From assembly GCA_027013185.1 (NCBI GenBank), contig JALUXS010000097.1, positions 1-39,071 of the forward strand: a DNA stretch of 39,071 bases, given 5' to 3'. Positions 24,506 to 33,175 of the stretch are shown here, piece by piece. The notes beneath the pieces are model-generated. The model saw only the letters and a program-made list of their open reading frames with translations, searched no databases and was not told where the DNA came from. A program made the position numbers and the translations under genes. Origin of the DNA: Sulfurimonas sp. GTDB lineage: Bacteria > Campylobacterota > Campylobacteria > Campylobacterales > Sulfurimonadaceae. The stretch's first letter is position 1. Every line of letters begins with the position of its first letter.

Positions 24506-26398
24506 TTATAATGCTTTAGAAATTATTCTATTTAAACGAAGAACAAAATCAGCAGTATCATCAAGTTCTTGTCCATCAAACAGTTTTGCTTGGTCAAGTA
24601 ATACATGCGATGCATCTTCTATTAAATTTCTATCAGATGTATCTTTGAGTTTTGCAATCAGTTCATGATTAGGATTAATTTGCAAAATCGGTGCAGGTTC
24701 AGGTGCATCTGTCGCCTGTCCCATTTGCTTCATCATTTGTGCCATCATATAAGATGGGTCTTCTTTGTCAATTTTTATAGCAACAGGAGAATCAGTTAAC
24801 TCTGTTGTTACCTCAACATTTTTAACACTTTGCCCAAGAATATCTTTTACCTCTTTAACAAAACCTTCATAAGATTTTGCTAAGTCTTCTTTTACTTTTT
24901 TATCTTCTTCACTCTCTTCAAATTTTGCATCTGCCGCAGGAATAAGTTTGTATTCTTTATATTCTGTCACCATTGGGAAAATAATAGTATCTACTTCTTC
25001 ATTTAAAAGTAAAACATCTATACCGCGAGATTTGAATTTTTCTAAGATTGGAGAATGTTTTAGCATATCTAAAGATGTTTTCGCTGTTAAATAATAAATT
25101 TCTTTTTTCTCAGAATCGACATTTTTCACAAACTCTTCAATATTTGTCATTTCATCAGAATTGAGTGTATGAAATTTTAAAAGTTCTAAAATTTTCTCAC
25201 GATTACCAAAGTCACTGTATAGCCCTTCTTTGAGCACATTTCCAAATTCCTTATAGAAAGTATCATATTTTTGAGGGTCTTTTTTCATCATTTTTGCAAG
25301 TTCAGAAAGTACTTTTTTCACTGAAGCATTCTTTATTTTTGTCATTATCGGATTTGACTGTAAAATTTCACGACTTACATTTAATGGTAAATCTTTTGAG
25401 TCAATCACGCCGCGTAAGAAACGTAAATATGTTGGCATAAGTTCTTTTTCATCATCTGTAATAAAAACACGATTAATATATAATTTAATACCCGGCTTAT
25501 AATCCACTCTATATATATCCATTGGTGCTTTTGAAGGAATATAAAACAATGTTGTGTATTCTATTGCACCTTCAGCTTTATGATGTGTCCAAGACAATGG
25601 CTCTTCACTCGAATGTGCAATAGTTTCATAAAAAGATTTATAATCATCCTCTTTAAGTTCACTTTTTGACAATGTCCATAATGCACTTGCACTATTTATT
25701 TGAACATTTTCGATTTCTGTACGTGCTGCTTCTGTTTCCTTGCCATCATCATCAGTAACTGCAGGAATATGGTTTTCTTTATCCATAAAAATAGGAAATG
25801 GAATATGATTTGAATACTTTTTCACAATAGCATCAATACGATATTCTTCTAAAAATTCTTCTTCACCTTCATTTAAATACATAATGATTTCAGTTCCGTA
25901 AGACTCTTTTGTAGTCTCTTCGATTTCAAATTCACCATTTCCAGAACTAATCCATTTATAAGCCTGTTCTTCACCTGCTTTTTTAGTTATAACTTCTACT
26001 TTATCTGCTACCATAAATGCAGAATAAAAACCAACACCAAACTGACCTATTAAGTGAGAATCTACTTTTTCATCACCTGTCATATTTTCTAAAAATGCTT
26101 TCGTACCTGATTTTGCTATTGTTCCTAAATTATTCATTAAATCATCTTCATTCATACCAATACCAGTATCAGTAATTGTCAATAATTTATTTTCTTTATC
26201 TCTTTTTATATCGATTTTAGGATCAAATTTTATACCCTTGTATTTTTCATCTGTTAAAACCAACATATTTAATTTATCAAGTGCATCTGAAGCATTTGAA
26301 ATAAGTTCACGAAGGAAAATCTCCTTATTTGAATAAAGTGAATGAATCATAAGTTGTAAAATTTGATTTGCTTCTGTTTGAAATTGATGTTTAGCCAT
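24506..26398 (-). CDS. htpG: Chaperone HtpG (bacterial Hsp90)
   Basis: 630 residues from the ATG at 26398 (MAKHQFQTEANQILQLM), chosen for AAGGAT at good spacing; the frame is open to 26437 but that part has no family match. The GHKL ATPase pocket is intact: EIFLRELISNASDALDKL, TDTGIGMNEDDL, GQFGVGFYSAFMVADKV and the middle-domain arginine in LPLNVSREILQSN. The C-terminal dimerisation domain runs to the end. HtpG is a cytoplasmic ATP-driven chaperone. It is monocistronic. No CIRCE or HspR element is seen; the promoter looks like an ordinary sigma-70 type. Confidence 0.97.
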   Translation of the reverse strand: MAKHQFQTEANQILQLMIHSLYSNKEIFLRELISNASDALDKLNMLVLTDEKYKGIKFDPKIDIKRDKENKLLTITDTGIGMNEDDLMNNLGTIAKSGTKAFLENMTGDEKVDSHLIGQFGVGFYSAFMVADKVEVITKKAGEEQAYKWISSGNGEFEIEETTKESYGTEIIMYLNEGEEEFLEEYRIDAIVKKYSNHIPFPIFMDKENHIPAVTDDDGKETEAARTEIENVQINSASALWTLSKSELKEDDYKSFYETIAHSSEEPLSWTHHKAEGAIEYTTLFYIPSKAPMDIYRVDYKPGIKLYINRVFITDDEKELMPTYLRFLRGVIDSKDLPLNVSREILQSNPIMTKIKNASVKKVLSELAKMMKKDPQKYDTFYKEFGNVLKEGLYSDFGNREKILELLKFHTLNSDEMTNIEEFVKNVDSEKKEIYYLTAKTSLDMLKHSPILEKFKSRGIDVLLLNEEVDTIIFPMVTEYKEYKLIPAADAKFEESEEDKKVKEDLAKSYEGFVKEVKDILGQSVKNVEVTTELTDSPVAIKIDKEDPSYMMAQMMKQMGQATDAPEPAPILQINPNHELIAKLKDTSDRNLIEDASHVLLDQAKLFDGQELDDTADFVLRLNRIISKAL

Positions 26399-26427
26399 AT
26401 TTAAATCCTTTTTTTTTATTTGATAGT

Positions 26428-26456
26428 ATTTTAGCAAAAAAAGTTAATAGTTGCAA
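26428..26456 (-). promoter_or_regulatory. htpG promoter (-35 and extended -10)
   Basis: On the minus strand TTGCAA (26451-26456), a 17-base spacer, then TAAAAT (26428-26433) preceded by TGC. It is one of the few promoters here with both boxes. It lies 30 bases before the start. Confidence 0.6.
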
Positions 26457-26510
26457 GTTTTATCAATATTCTTTAGTCAATTTAACTCAAGTTTATTTAT
26501 TTTATGAATT

Positions 26511-26519
26511 TGGTATAAT
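26511..26519 (+). promoter_or_regulatory. Extended -10 promoter placed directly before a start codon
   Basis: TGGTATAAT ends 6 bases before the ATG at 26526. Transcription should begin at or next to the A of the ATG, giving a leaderless mRNA. Confidence 0.55.
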
Positions 26520-26525
26520 GCTTCC

Positions 26526-26891
26526 ATGAAAAATGATTATATAGACTTACTAGAACCAACACCTGTTTTACATACAAAAAAATGTAAAATAATTGCATAT
26601 ATTGTAAGATTGTTTTTACAATTTACATCACTTACTACAGCACTAATAGTGTGGTATATATATGACTATTTTATAGCCGGAGCTACTTTACTAATACTCT
26701 TTGTTGTTATGGGAATCATAAGAGCAAAAATGAGGAATAGTGTTATACCACCCACGCAAAGAGAGTATCATTATAATGATGATGGCATAGCAAAATGGTT
26801 TACAGCAAAAGAGTTATGCAACGATAATTTTAAAGCATCGAACGAATTACAATTGCATAATGAAGAACAAATAGATTTAGAAAAAAGATAA
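26526..26891 (+). CDS. Hypothetical membrane protein, likely leaderless
   Basis: 121 residues. A 20-residue polar N-terminus is followed by two hydrophobic stretches (IIAYIVRLFLQFTSLTTALIVWYIYDY and FIAGATLLILFVVMGII), then a polar tail with many Asn and Glu. No family recognised. There is no ribosome site before the ATG, and an extended -10 box ends 6 bases upstream; there is no other Met until residue ~62, so leaderless translation is the simplest reading. The last 62 bases overlap the convergent CopD-like gene. Confidence 0.62.
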   Translation: MKNDYIDLLEPTPVLHTKKCKIIAYIVRLFLQFTSLTTALIVWYIYDYFIAGATLLILFVVMGIIRAKMRNSVIPPTQREYHYNDDGIAKWFTAKELCNDNFKASNELQLHNEEQIDLEKR

Positions 26892-27276
26892 GTAAAGAAG
26901 AACCTCTAGAAATAATATTTTGCATTTTTGTACGCTCTTTACCATTTGTACGAAATGCAATATAAAAATGGATAATAGTCGCCACTACAATAATTGCAAC
27001 TATAAAAAGTTTTTTTCTTAATGTTTGCACGATAATATTGTCTGAATCACTAAAAAGTGCCTGCAATAAACCATCATTAACAACCATTACCGTACCGCTT
27101 ATTAGTAATATAAGTAAAGCAACTAATTCAAAATAACCAAAAATCGGCCCTATATGCGGATAAACCTGTTTTTGTTTTTCTTTATCCAAAAGAGTAACAC
27201 CTAAAACAAACATAAATATTGAGCCACCTATCCAGGCAATGGCAGCAATTAAGTGAATATGTATAAATAAACCCAA
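26830..27276 (-). CDS. CopD-like membrane protein
   Basis: 148 residues from a TTG start, with AAGGAT at 7 bases. Four membrane spans; the first carries HLIAAIAWIGGSIFMFVLG, the H-x-A-x-W-x-GG pattern of the CopD (copper resistance D) family and related haem-associated membrane proteins. FYIAFRTNGKER and SRGSSLLIFFLNLFVLHYAI complete the fold. Copper import is known for CopD itself, but single short members are often unassigned. The 3' end overlaps the convergent gene at 26526 by 62 bases, and both reading frames look real. Confidence 0.72.
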   Translation of the reverse strand: MGLFIHIHLIAAIAWIGGSIFMFVLGVTLLDKEKQKQVYPHIGPIFGYFELVALLILLISGTVMVVNDGLLQALFSDSDNIIVQTLRKKLFIVAIIVVATIIHFYIAFRTNGKERTKMQNIISRGSSLLIFFLNLFVLHYAIVIRSML

Positions 27277-27313
27277 ATAAAATCCTTTAAATGAGTTCGT
27301 ATGATATTACAAT

Positions 27314-27760
27314 TTAAATAACATAATCTTGACATACAACAATATTTTTTAAATTATTTTTTATCGCATCTTCCAATCTTGAAAAAAGTTCATATATCAT
27401 TTTGGAGTAATTATCAGTATAATCTTCGGAACTAACAACACTGATAAAATAATCTTCGTGAGTACCCAATCGTATAAGATTATAGTTAATATTTTCAGCC
27501 ACTTTTACACTATTATTGTTTTGTACAGAATCTGCTATCACACAAAATAAATTGTCGTTGATATATACAATTTTGTCTGTTTTTCTTAACATCTTTTTTA
27601 AGGTATCAAAATCAATCGGAATTGTGGTCATATCATAAATTGCGATTAAAGAAAACTCTATGTTGTAGCGTATATTTCTGTAGATATATTCAGATGCTTC
27701 CTCTAATAATAATTCAACAAAATCATGCCTATTTTTTTCTATCTCTTTTAAAACTTCCAT
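27314..27760 (-). CDS. Degenerate GGDEF-fold protein
   Basis: 148 residues from the ATG at 27760, chosen because AGGAGG lies 8 bases upstream; an open extension to 27802 lacks one. The order of elements resembles a nucleotide-cyclase (GGDEF) fold: IEFSLIAIYDMTTIPIDFDTL, then MLRKTDKIVYINDNLFCVIADS, then NSVKVAENINYNLIRLGTHEDYFISVVSS. The signature GGDEF is replaced by INDNLF, so diguanylate cyclase activity is unlikely. It could bind c-di-GMP or a partner. The gene stands alone with its own promoter. Fold assignment is by pattern, not proven. Confidence 0.55.
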   Translation of the reverse strand: MEVLKEIEKNRHDFVELLLEEASEYIYRNIRYNIEFSLIAIYDMTTIPIDFDTLKKMLRKTDKIVYINDNLFCVIADSVQNNNSVKVAENINYNLIRLGTHEDYFISVVSSEDYTDNYSKMIYELFSRLEDAIKNNLKNIVVCQDYVI

Positions 27761-27792
27761 CTTTTCTCCCTCCTTTTCATAAAATAATTTAT

Positions 27793-27801
27793 AGTATATC
27801 A
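27793..27801 (-). promoter_or_regulatory. Extended -10 promoter of the degenerate GGDEF gene
   Basis: TGATATACT on the minus strand, 32 bases before the start at 27760. Confidence 0.4.
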
Positions 27802-27885
27802 AAATAAAAGATAATTTTATTCTACTAAGTGCCTATTAACTCCTTAAGTGCTATGATTACGAAAACTAAAATAAGTAAAGTATAT

Positions 27886-29832
27886 ATGGCACTCATAGAC
27901 CTACAAAAAATATCAAAACATTATTCTGCACAAAAGATTCTTACTGAAGTCGATTTTCATGTTGATCCTGGAGAACGCATTGTTATTATTGGCAAAAATG
28001 GTAGTGGTAAATCCACTTTAATGAAAATTGTCAACGGTACTCTTACGCCTGATAGTGGTCGACGTATCATTAAAAATGATCTTGAAGTAAAAATGCTTGA
28101 TCAACGTCCAGAATTTGAAGAAGGACACAGTGTACGTCAAGCTGTAGAAGCAGGGCTCAAAGAACTGACACTAGCAAAGAAAAGATATAATGAGCTTTCA
28201 CTGCTTTTAGCAGATGATTTTAACAATAAAATACTTCTTGATGAACATGAAAAGATTTCTCGTTATATAGAACATCATAATGCTTGGAATTTGGATGATA
28301 AAATAGAAAGAATCATACAACATTTTCAGCTCAAAGAGTATGAAAACAAACCAGTATTGCTTTTAAGTGGAGGGGAACAGAGACGTGTTGCACTTGCTTC
28401 TCTTTTACTCCAAAAACCTGATGTACTTTTGCTTGATGAACCAACCAACCACCTTGATGTTTATATGGTTGAATTTTTAGAAGAGCTAATTCTTAAAGAA
28501 AAATTTACGCTTGTTTTTATCTCTCATGATAGATATTTTATAGATAGGATAGCCACAAAAAGTGTTGAAGTTGAAGATTGTAAACTGCGTGAATATCATG
28601 GCGGATATAATGACTACCTGACACAAAAAGAAGAATATTTAAGAACTCTGCAAAAACAGCATGATAATTTACTTGGTGTTTTAAAAAGAGAGAATGAATG
28701 GTTTGCAAGAGGCGTACGAGCACGACTCAAACGTAATGAAGGACGCAAAGAGCGTTTAATGCAATTACGTGAAGATGCTAAAACGAACCCTGCAAAAATT
28801 CGTAAAATGTCCGTAGAACTGCAACGTGAAGCAAAACATTTTAACCGCGATAAAAGCGTAAACAAACAAAAAATGCTTTTTGAAGTAGAAGACTTAGCCC
28901 TCAAACTCGGGGATAAAGAGCTCGTGCATGACTTTTCAACCAGAATACTACAAAAAGATGTTATTGCCATTGTTGGGCCAAACGGCAGTGGAAAATCAAC
29001 ACTTTTAAAGGCTCTTCTTGGACGCATCGAACCAACAAGAGGAAAAATAAAATGCGGTGAATTTAAAGTAGGTTATTTTGATCAGCATAGAGAGATGCTT
29101 GATGATGATAAAAACCTTATCGAAACCTTTTGCCCTCATGGCGGCGACCGTGTAAATGTTCGAGGCAGCGACTTACATGTATATGGATACCTAAAAAACT
29201 TTCTCTTTCCTCGTGAATTTTTAGATAAAAAAATAGGTGTGCTCAGCGGTGGCGAAAAAAACCGTGTTGCCCTTGCCCTACTCTTTACACAAGATGTTGA
29301 TATACTGATTTTAGATGAGCCTACAAATGATTTAGACATTCCGACTATTAACATTTTAGAAGAGCAATTGACAAACTTTCCCGGTGCGGTCATAATAGTC
29401 TCGCATGATAGATATTTCGTTGACAAAATTGCTAAAAAACTTTTTATATTTAAAGCAAATAAAACCATTGAAGAATCTCATCAACAATATAGTGAATATC
29501 TTGACCTTGAAAAAGAGGTTCAAGAGCTTGAAAGTATGGAAAAAGAAGCTTCCACTGAGAGTAAAAAAATTCTACATGTAAAAGAACAGCCAAAGACACC
29601 AAGGCTCACTTTTAAAGAAAAAATAGCTTTAGAAAAACTTCCACAAGAAATAGAAGTACTTGAAGAAAAGATAGATGAAAAAAATGCCTGTTTATCAAAT
29701 CCAAAATGTTATGAAGGTATTGGTTTAAGTACTCTTGCCAAAGAATTGGCTGAGATGGAAGAACTGTATGAAATAAAAGTTGAAGAACTTTTAACAATTC
29801 AGGAAAAAGAAGAAGAGATAAACAATGGATAA
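27886..29832 (+). CDS. ABC-F ATPase, Uup type
   Basis: 648 residues from the ATG at 27886 (MALIDLQKISKHYSAQKIL), where the family alignment begins; the frame is open upstream to a GTG at 27829 but no good ribosome site marks either start. Two ABC domains: Walker A GKNGSGKST and GPNGSGKST, signatures LSGGEQRR and LSGGEKNR, Walker B LLLDEPTNHLD and LILDEPTNDLD. The interdomain linker is long and basic. A C-terminal coiled-coil follows (about residues 560-648), as in Uup. ABC-F proteins act on the ribosome, not in membranes. It overlaps queF by 8 bases. Confidence 0.9.
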   Translation: MALIDLQKISKHYSAQKILTEVDFHVDPGERIVIIGKNGSGKSTLMKIVNGTLTPDSGRRIIKNDLEVKMLDQRPEFEEGHSVRQAVEAGLKELTLAKKRYNELSLLLADDFNNKILLDEHEKISRYIEHHNAWNLDDKIERIIQHFQLKEYENKPVLLLSGGEQRRVALASLLLQKPDVLLLDEPTNHLDVYMVEFLEELILKEKFTLVFISHDRYFIDRIATKSVEVEDCKLREYHGGYNDYLTQKEEYLRTLQKQHDNLLGVLKRENEWFARGVRARLKRNEGRKERLMQLREDAKTNPAKIRKMSVELQREAKHFNRDKSVNKQKMLFEVEDLALKLGDKELVHDFSTRILQKDVIAIVGPNGSGKSTLLKALLGRIEPTRGKIKCGEFKVGYFDQHREMLDDDKNLIETFCPHGGDRVNVRGSDLHVYGYLKNFLFPREFLDKKIGVLSGGEKNRVALALLFTQDVDILILDEPTNDLDIPTINILEEQLTNFPGAVIIVSHDRYFVDKIAKKLFIFKANKTIEESHQQYSEYLDLEKEVQELESMEKEASTESKKILHVKEQPKTPRLTFKEKIALEKLPQEIEVLEEKIDEKNACLSNPKCYEGIGLSTLAKELAEMEELYEIKVEELLTIQEKEEEINNG

Positions 29833-30322
29833 AAAAACTTATAAAGACAAAAGAGCCAAAGAAGTAACTCAACTTGGAGCGGGACATACAGAGTACAAAT
29901 ATGAATATGCACCTCAACTTTTAGAAACTTTTGAAAATGTTCATCCCCAAATGGATTACTGGGTCACACTTAACGCCGATGAGTTCACTTCTCTATGTCC
30001 AAAAACAAACCAGCCGGATTTTGGAACACTCATTATTAACTACATTCCTGATGTAAAAATGGTTGAGAGCAAATCACTCAAACTCTACCTTTTTAGTTTT
30101 ATGAACAGCGGAGAGTTTCATGAGGATGTTGTCAATAAAATAGGCAAAGATTTAGTAACACTTATGCAACCCAAATATCTTGAAGTTGTTGGTCTGTTTT
30201 ATCCTAGAGGTAACATCAGCATACACCCTACTTTTAGCTATGCAAATGATGAAGAGAAATATAAAGCAATAGAAAAGTATAGATTTTTAAATAGAAATCT
30301 CAATCCGCAAAGAGTAGGATAA
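29825..30322 (+). CDS. queF: NADPH-dependent preQ0 reductase QueF (type I)
   Basis: 165 residues, the single-domain type I length. QueF reduces the nitrile of 7-cyano-7-deazaguanine (preQ0) to preQ1 in queuosine synthesis. The catalytic set is intact: C58 in SLCPKTNQPDF forms the thioimide, D65 is the acid, and H99-E100 in FHED and the QueF motif ESKSLKLYLF (81-90) bind substrate and NADPH (residue roles from Bacillus subtilis QueF). It overlaps the ABC-F gene by 8 bases and is followed 1 base later by a QueF-like paralogue. Confidence 0.95.
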   Translation: MDKKTYKDKRAKEVTQLGAGHTEYKYEYAPQLLETFENVHPQMDYWVTLNADEFTSLCPKTNQPDFGTLIINYIPDVKMVESKSLKLYLFSFMNSGEFHEDVVNKIGKDLVTLMQPKYLEVVGLFYPRGNISIHPTFSYANDEEKYKAIEKYRFLNRNLNPQRVG

Positions 30323-30323
30323 A

Positions 30324-30683
30324 ATGAAGTTAAATATTTTACATGTAAAAGAAAATACGCATATACAATATATGTCTCATGAACTGCTATTTCTTGCACA
30401 AAGCGGACAACCTTACAGAGGTACAGTTTATATAAACTTTATTAGCATCGGTGAAACATTTGACTTACTTGATTTTAAAAAATATTTGACATCACTGAGA
30501 GATAAAAAGTTATATGCTGAAGATATTGCCTGTGAAATCTATGAGACTATTGCAAAAAGTATACAGACTCAAGATTTAGGTGTGATTGTTGATTTAACTG
30601 CACGTGGAGGCATACAACAAAGACTCTGTTATGGAACTAAGTTTGATGCTGTACAAAAAAAGAATATCTTTCAGGTGAGATAA
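30324..30683 (+). CDS. QueF-like T-fold paralogue lacking catalytic residues
   Basis: 119 residues; not a named family I know. It aligns along most of its length with its neighbour QueF: SGQPYRGTVYINFISIGE with TNQPDFGTLIINYIPDVK, FKKYLTSL with LKLYLFSF, and LYAEDIACEI...LGVIVDLTARGGI with EFHEDVVNKI...LEVVGLFYPRGNI. The catalytic Cys is Ala25, the Asp is Tyr31 and the His is Ala65; only the Glu (E66) and Asp67 remain. It cannot catalyse the QueF reaction as known. It starts right after the queF stop (TAAAATG), so the pair are co-made and could form a mixed T-fold assembly, as bimodular type II QueF does in one chain. Alignment seen by eye; role inferred. Confidence 0.72.
   Translation: MKLNILHVKENTHIQYMSHELLFLAQSGQPYRGTVYINFISIGETFDLLDFKKYLTSLRDKKLYAEDIACEIYETIAKSIQTQDLGVIVDLTARGGIQQRLCYGTKFDAVQKKNIFQVR
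30337..30350. repeat. Perfect 14-bp palindrome, longest of 11 TACATGTA copies
   Basis: TTTTACATGTAAAA. The core TACATGTA is found at 2588, 3209, 8880, 11118, 13012, 17371, 29174, 29573, 30340, 34678 and 38076 (first base given). The flanks favour Y before and R after. Ten copies are in genes and one is intergenic. The copy at 2586-2597 (TCTACATGTAGA) is a perfect 12-bp palindrome. About 1-2 copies would be expected from base composition. Confidence 0.75.
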
Positions 30684-30781
30684 CAAAGCGTAAAAGGCGA
30701 AGCTAAAGCATCGCTTCCCAAAGAATTAAAAAGTCTTTTTCGGAACCTAGACTTCAGTCTAGGCTAAGTTGCTTGAGAGCT
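30684..30781. repeat. Structured spacer with two hairpins between the QueF paralogue and DAHP synthase
   Basis: 98 bp without a gene. CCTAGACT (30746-30753) pairs with AGTCTAGG (30756-30763), forming a near-perfect palindrome. A second imperfect hairpin, GCGA-GC with GC-TCGC (30697-30714), is followed by CTTTT on the minus strand and could end DAHP synthase transcripts. The GC content is higher than in other spacers here, which suggests a dispersed repeat. Whether copies exist elsewhere cannot be seen in this window; none was found. Confidence 0.5.
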
Positions 30782-32131
30782 TTATTTATTTGCGTCTTTT
30801 AAAGAGTCTGCTATTAAAAATGCCAATTCCAATGACTGGTCTGCATTTAAACGCGGATCACAATGTGTATGATAACGAGAACTTAAATCTTCTTCTGTTA
30901 CCGTAAAACTACCACCGATACACTCAGTGACATTTTTACCTGTCATTTCCAAATGAACACCACCAGCAAATGTACCCTCAGCTTTATGCACTTGAAAAAA
31001 TTGTTTCATCTCTGTTAAAATAGCATCAACAGGACGAGTTTTATAATTATTTGATGATTTTATAGTGTTTCCATGCATAGGATCACATGACCAAACTACT
31101 TGTAAACCTTCTCTCTCAACCGCACGAATAAGTGCCGGCATATGTTCACCAACATTATTCGCACCCATTCTGACGATAATATTTAGGCGTCCTGCTTCAT
31201 TCTCAGGGTTGACTGCTTTAGCTAATCTTACTAAATCATCAGGGTCCATAGTAGGACCGGCTTTGATTCCGATAGGATTTTTAATACCTTTCATGTATTC
31301 AACATGTGCACCATCAAGCTGACGTGTTCTGTCTCCTATCCATACCATATGTGCAGCTGTATTATACCAGTCACCTGTAATAGAATCTTTTCTCGTAAAT
31401 GCTTCTTCATAAGGTAAAAGAAGTGCTTCATGAGACGTAAAAAAATCAGTTTCACGGAGTGTTCTATATGTTTTAGAAGTAACGCCACAAGCTTCCATAA
31501 ATTTGAGAGACTTTTCTATATCTTCAGCAAGTGCCTCATATTTTGCTCCGACTTCACTTTTGTGTGCAAAATCAAGATTCCATTTACTTACCTTGTGCAA
31601 ATCAGCAAGTCCACCCGATGCAAAAGCACGAAGTAAATTTTGTGTAGCAGTTGCCTGATTATAAGCTTTTATCATACGCTCAGGATCGGGTACACGAGAT
31701 TTTTTATCAAAATCTATCCCATTGATAATATCACCACGATATGAATCAAGTGTTATATCACCAAGTGTTTCGGTATTTGATGAACGAGGTTTTGCAAACT
31801 GACCGCCAAGACGACCAACTTTTACTACAGGCAAGCCTCCAGCGTAGGTCATAACAACTGCCATTTGCATTAACGCTTTAAAAGTATCACGAATATTATC
31901 GGCATGAAATTCAGAAAAACTCTCAGCACAATCTCCACCTTGCAGTAAAAAAGCTTTCCCCTGTGATACATTTGCAAGTTGTTCTTTGAGTGAACGAGCT
32001 TCACCTGCAAATACAAGTGGCGGATAATTTTTCAACTCTTTTAAAACACCTTCCAGTTTTACTTTATCAGGGTATGTCGGTTGTTGCAATATTGGTTTTT
32101 CTCTCCAGCTTGACGGGCTCCAAGTACTCAT
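30782..32131 (-). CDS. 3-deoxy-7-phosphoheptulonate (DAHP) synthase, class II
   Basis: 449 residues, plant-type class II enzyme. It joins phosphoenolpyruvate and erythrose 4-phosphate as the first step of aromatic amino acid synthesis. Landmarks are the start [32 protein letters not shown] with the metal-site Cys, [33 protein letters not shown] and SCDPMHGN. The family is unlike AroG/F/H of E. coli (class I), so no symbol is assigned. It is monocistronic, with AAGG before the ATG. Confidence 0.95.
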   Translation of the reverse strand: MSTWSPSSWREKPILQQPTYPDKVKLEGVLKELKNYPPLVFAGEARSLKEQLANVSQGKAFLLQGGDCAESFSEFHADNIRDTFKALMQMAVVMTYAGGLPVVKVGRLGGQFAKPRSSNTETLGDITLDSYRGDIINGIDFDKKSRVPDPERMIKAYNQATATQNLLRAFASGGLADLHKVSKWNLDFAHKSEVGAKYEALAEDIEKSLKFMEACGVTSKTYRTLRETDFFTSHEALLLPYEEAFTRKDSITGDWYNTAAHMVWIGDRTRQLDGAHVEYMKGIKNPIGIKAGPTMDPDDLVRLAKAVNPENEAGRLNIIVRMGANNVGEHMPALIRAVEREGLQVVWSCDPMHGNTIKSSNNYKTRPVDAILTEMKQFFQVHKAEGTFAGGVHLEMTGKNVTECIGGSFTVTEEDLSSRYHTHCDPRLNADQSLELAFLIADSLKDANK

Positions 32132-32162
32132 TATTAGACCTTATATATTGTTATTTTTTGCA

Positions 32163-32168
32163 ATTTTA
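32163..32168 (-). promoter_or_regulatory. -10 box of the DAHP synthase gene
   Basis: TAAAAT on the minus strand, about 32 bases before the start, preceded by TTTGGA. The extended TG is out of register by one base, so this is tentative. Confidence 0.35.
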
Positions 32169-32221
32169 TCCAAATATAGCTAAAATAACTATGAGAAAAG
32201 CTTTTTTTATGCTTAAACAGG

Positions 32222-32227
32222 TATAAT
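32222..32227 (+). promoter_or_regulatory. -10 box of the dgc-cvpA-fur-lysS gene cluster
   Basis: TATAAT, 24 bases before the start at 32252, with GGAG as ribosome site between. Confidence 0.5.
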
Positions 32228-32251
32228 TGCAAATATTTTTATTGGAGATTT

Positions 32252-33175
32252 ATGAAGAAAGATGACTTGAAATCATTAGTGGCTCAAATGTATAATGAGC
32301 TATTAGACAATATTGACTCCCAAAAAGAACCTGATAAGGAACAAGTAGTAACATATCTTCAAAATGCTGTGATGACAATTCAAAATATTAATGAAGATGA
32401 ACTTAATTCTGTAGAACATGCAAAATTAGCATTTACAAATGCTTATAAAGAAATTGCGACAAGAACTCTTTCTTCTTATAAAAATACCAATAATAGATTT
32501 GAAAAATTAACAAAAATTCATGAAAAAGCTGTACAAAGCTGTGAACATCAACTTATAGACTTACCCTCTATAAAAGATAAATTTGATGAGATTCAAAACC
32601 ATATGTCACAAGAAGTAAAACGTGCAAACAATATTATTAACAAGCTTTCTACTCAAGTAAAAGAACTTGAAAGTACTTCAAATTTAGATCCACTGACAAA
32701 AATTTTCAATAGACGTGCACTAGATACATATATGACAAATTTATGCGATAAAACAGAATTGCAGCATGAATTACATCTTTTACTTTTGGATGTTGATGAT
32801 TTTAAACAAATCAATGACACATATGGACATATTGCAGGAGATAAAATTTTAATATTTATTGCAAATTTGTTAAGAAAGGCCTTGCGAGATGGGGATAAAG
32901 TTTTCCGTTACGGCGGTGAAGAATTTCTTATTGTTTTAAATCGAATAGATACAGACACCTGCCAAACAATAGCACGTAGAATACTCAAGCTTATCAGTTC
33001 AAATCAACTCTTTTATAAAGGCCAAGCTATTAATGTTACGATGAGCATCGGTTCAACAATATATTACCCTGAAGATACGCCTGAAACTCTTATAAATAGA
33101 GCAGACAAAGCACTGTATAAATCAAAAAACGGTGGTAAAAATCAAATGAACATGGAATTAAAAAATGGAATTTAA
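32252..33175 (+). CDS. Diguanylate cyclase (GGDEF domain)
   Basis: 307 residues. The N-terminal ~140 residues are soluble and helical, ending in a coiled coil (about 100-145), with no membrane span or known sensor. The GGDEF domain starts at NLDPLTKIFNRRAL; the active site is GGEEF (221-225), an accepted functional variant. The inhibitory site RDGD (212-215) lies five residues before it, so product feedback by c-di-GMP is likely. It makes c-di-GMP from two GTP. It overlaps cvpA by 11 bases. Confidence 0.92.
   Translation: MKKDDLKSLVAQMYNELLDNIDSQKEPDKEQVVTYLQNAVMTIQNINEDELNSVEHAKLAFTNAYKEIATRTLSSYKNTNNRFEKLTKIHEKAVQSCEHQLIDLPSIKDKFDEIQNHMSQEVKRANNIINKLSTQVKELESTSNLDPLTKIFNRRALDTYMTNLCDKTELQHELHLLLLDVDDFKQINDTYGHIAGDKILIFIANLLRKALRDGDKVFRYGGEEFLIVLNRIDTDTCQTIARRILKLISSNQLFYKGQAINVTMSIGSTIYYPEDTPETLINRADKALYKSKNGGKNQMNMELKNGI

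Noticed and set aside
29571-29600. TACATGTA as a local transcription factor operator
   Set aside because: Ten of eleven copies are deep inside unrelated coding regions, so a normal operator role does not fit.
30728-30740. AAAAAG-T-CTTTTT as a terminator stem
   Set aside because: The loop would be one base; it is just a palindromic A/T run.
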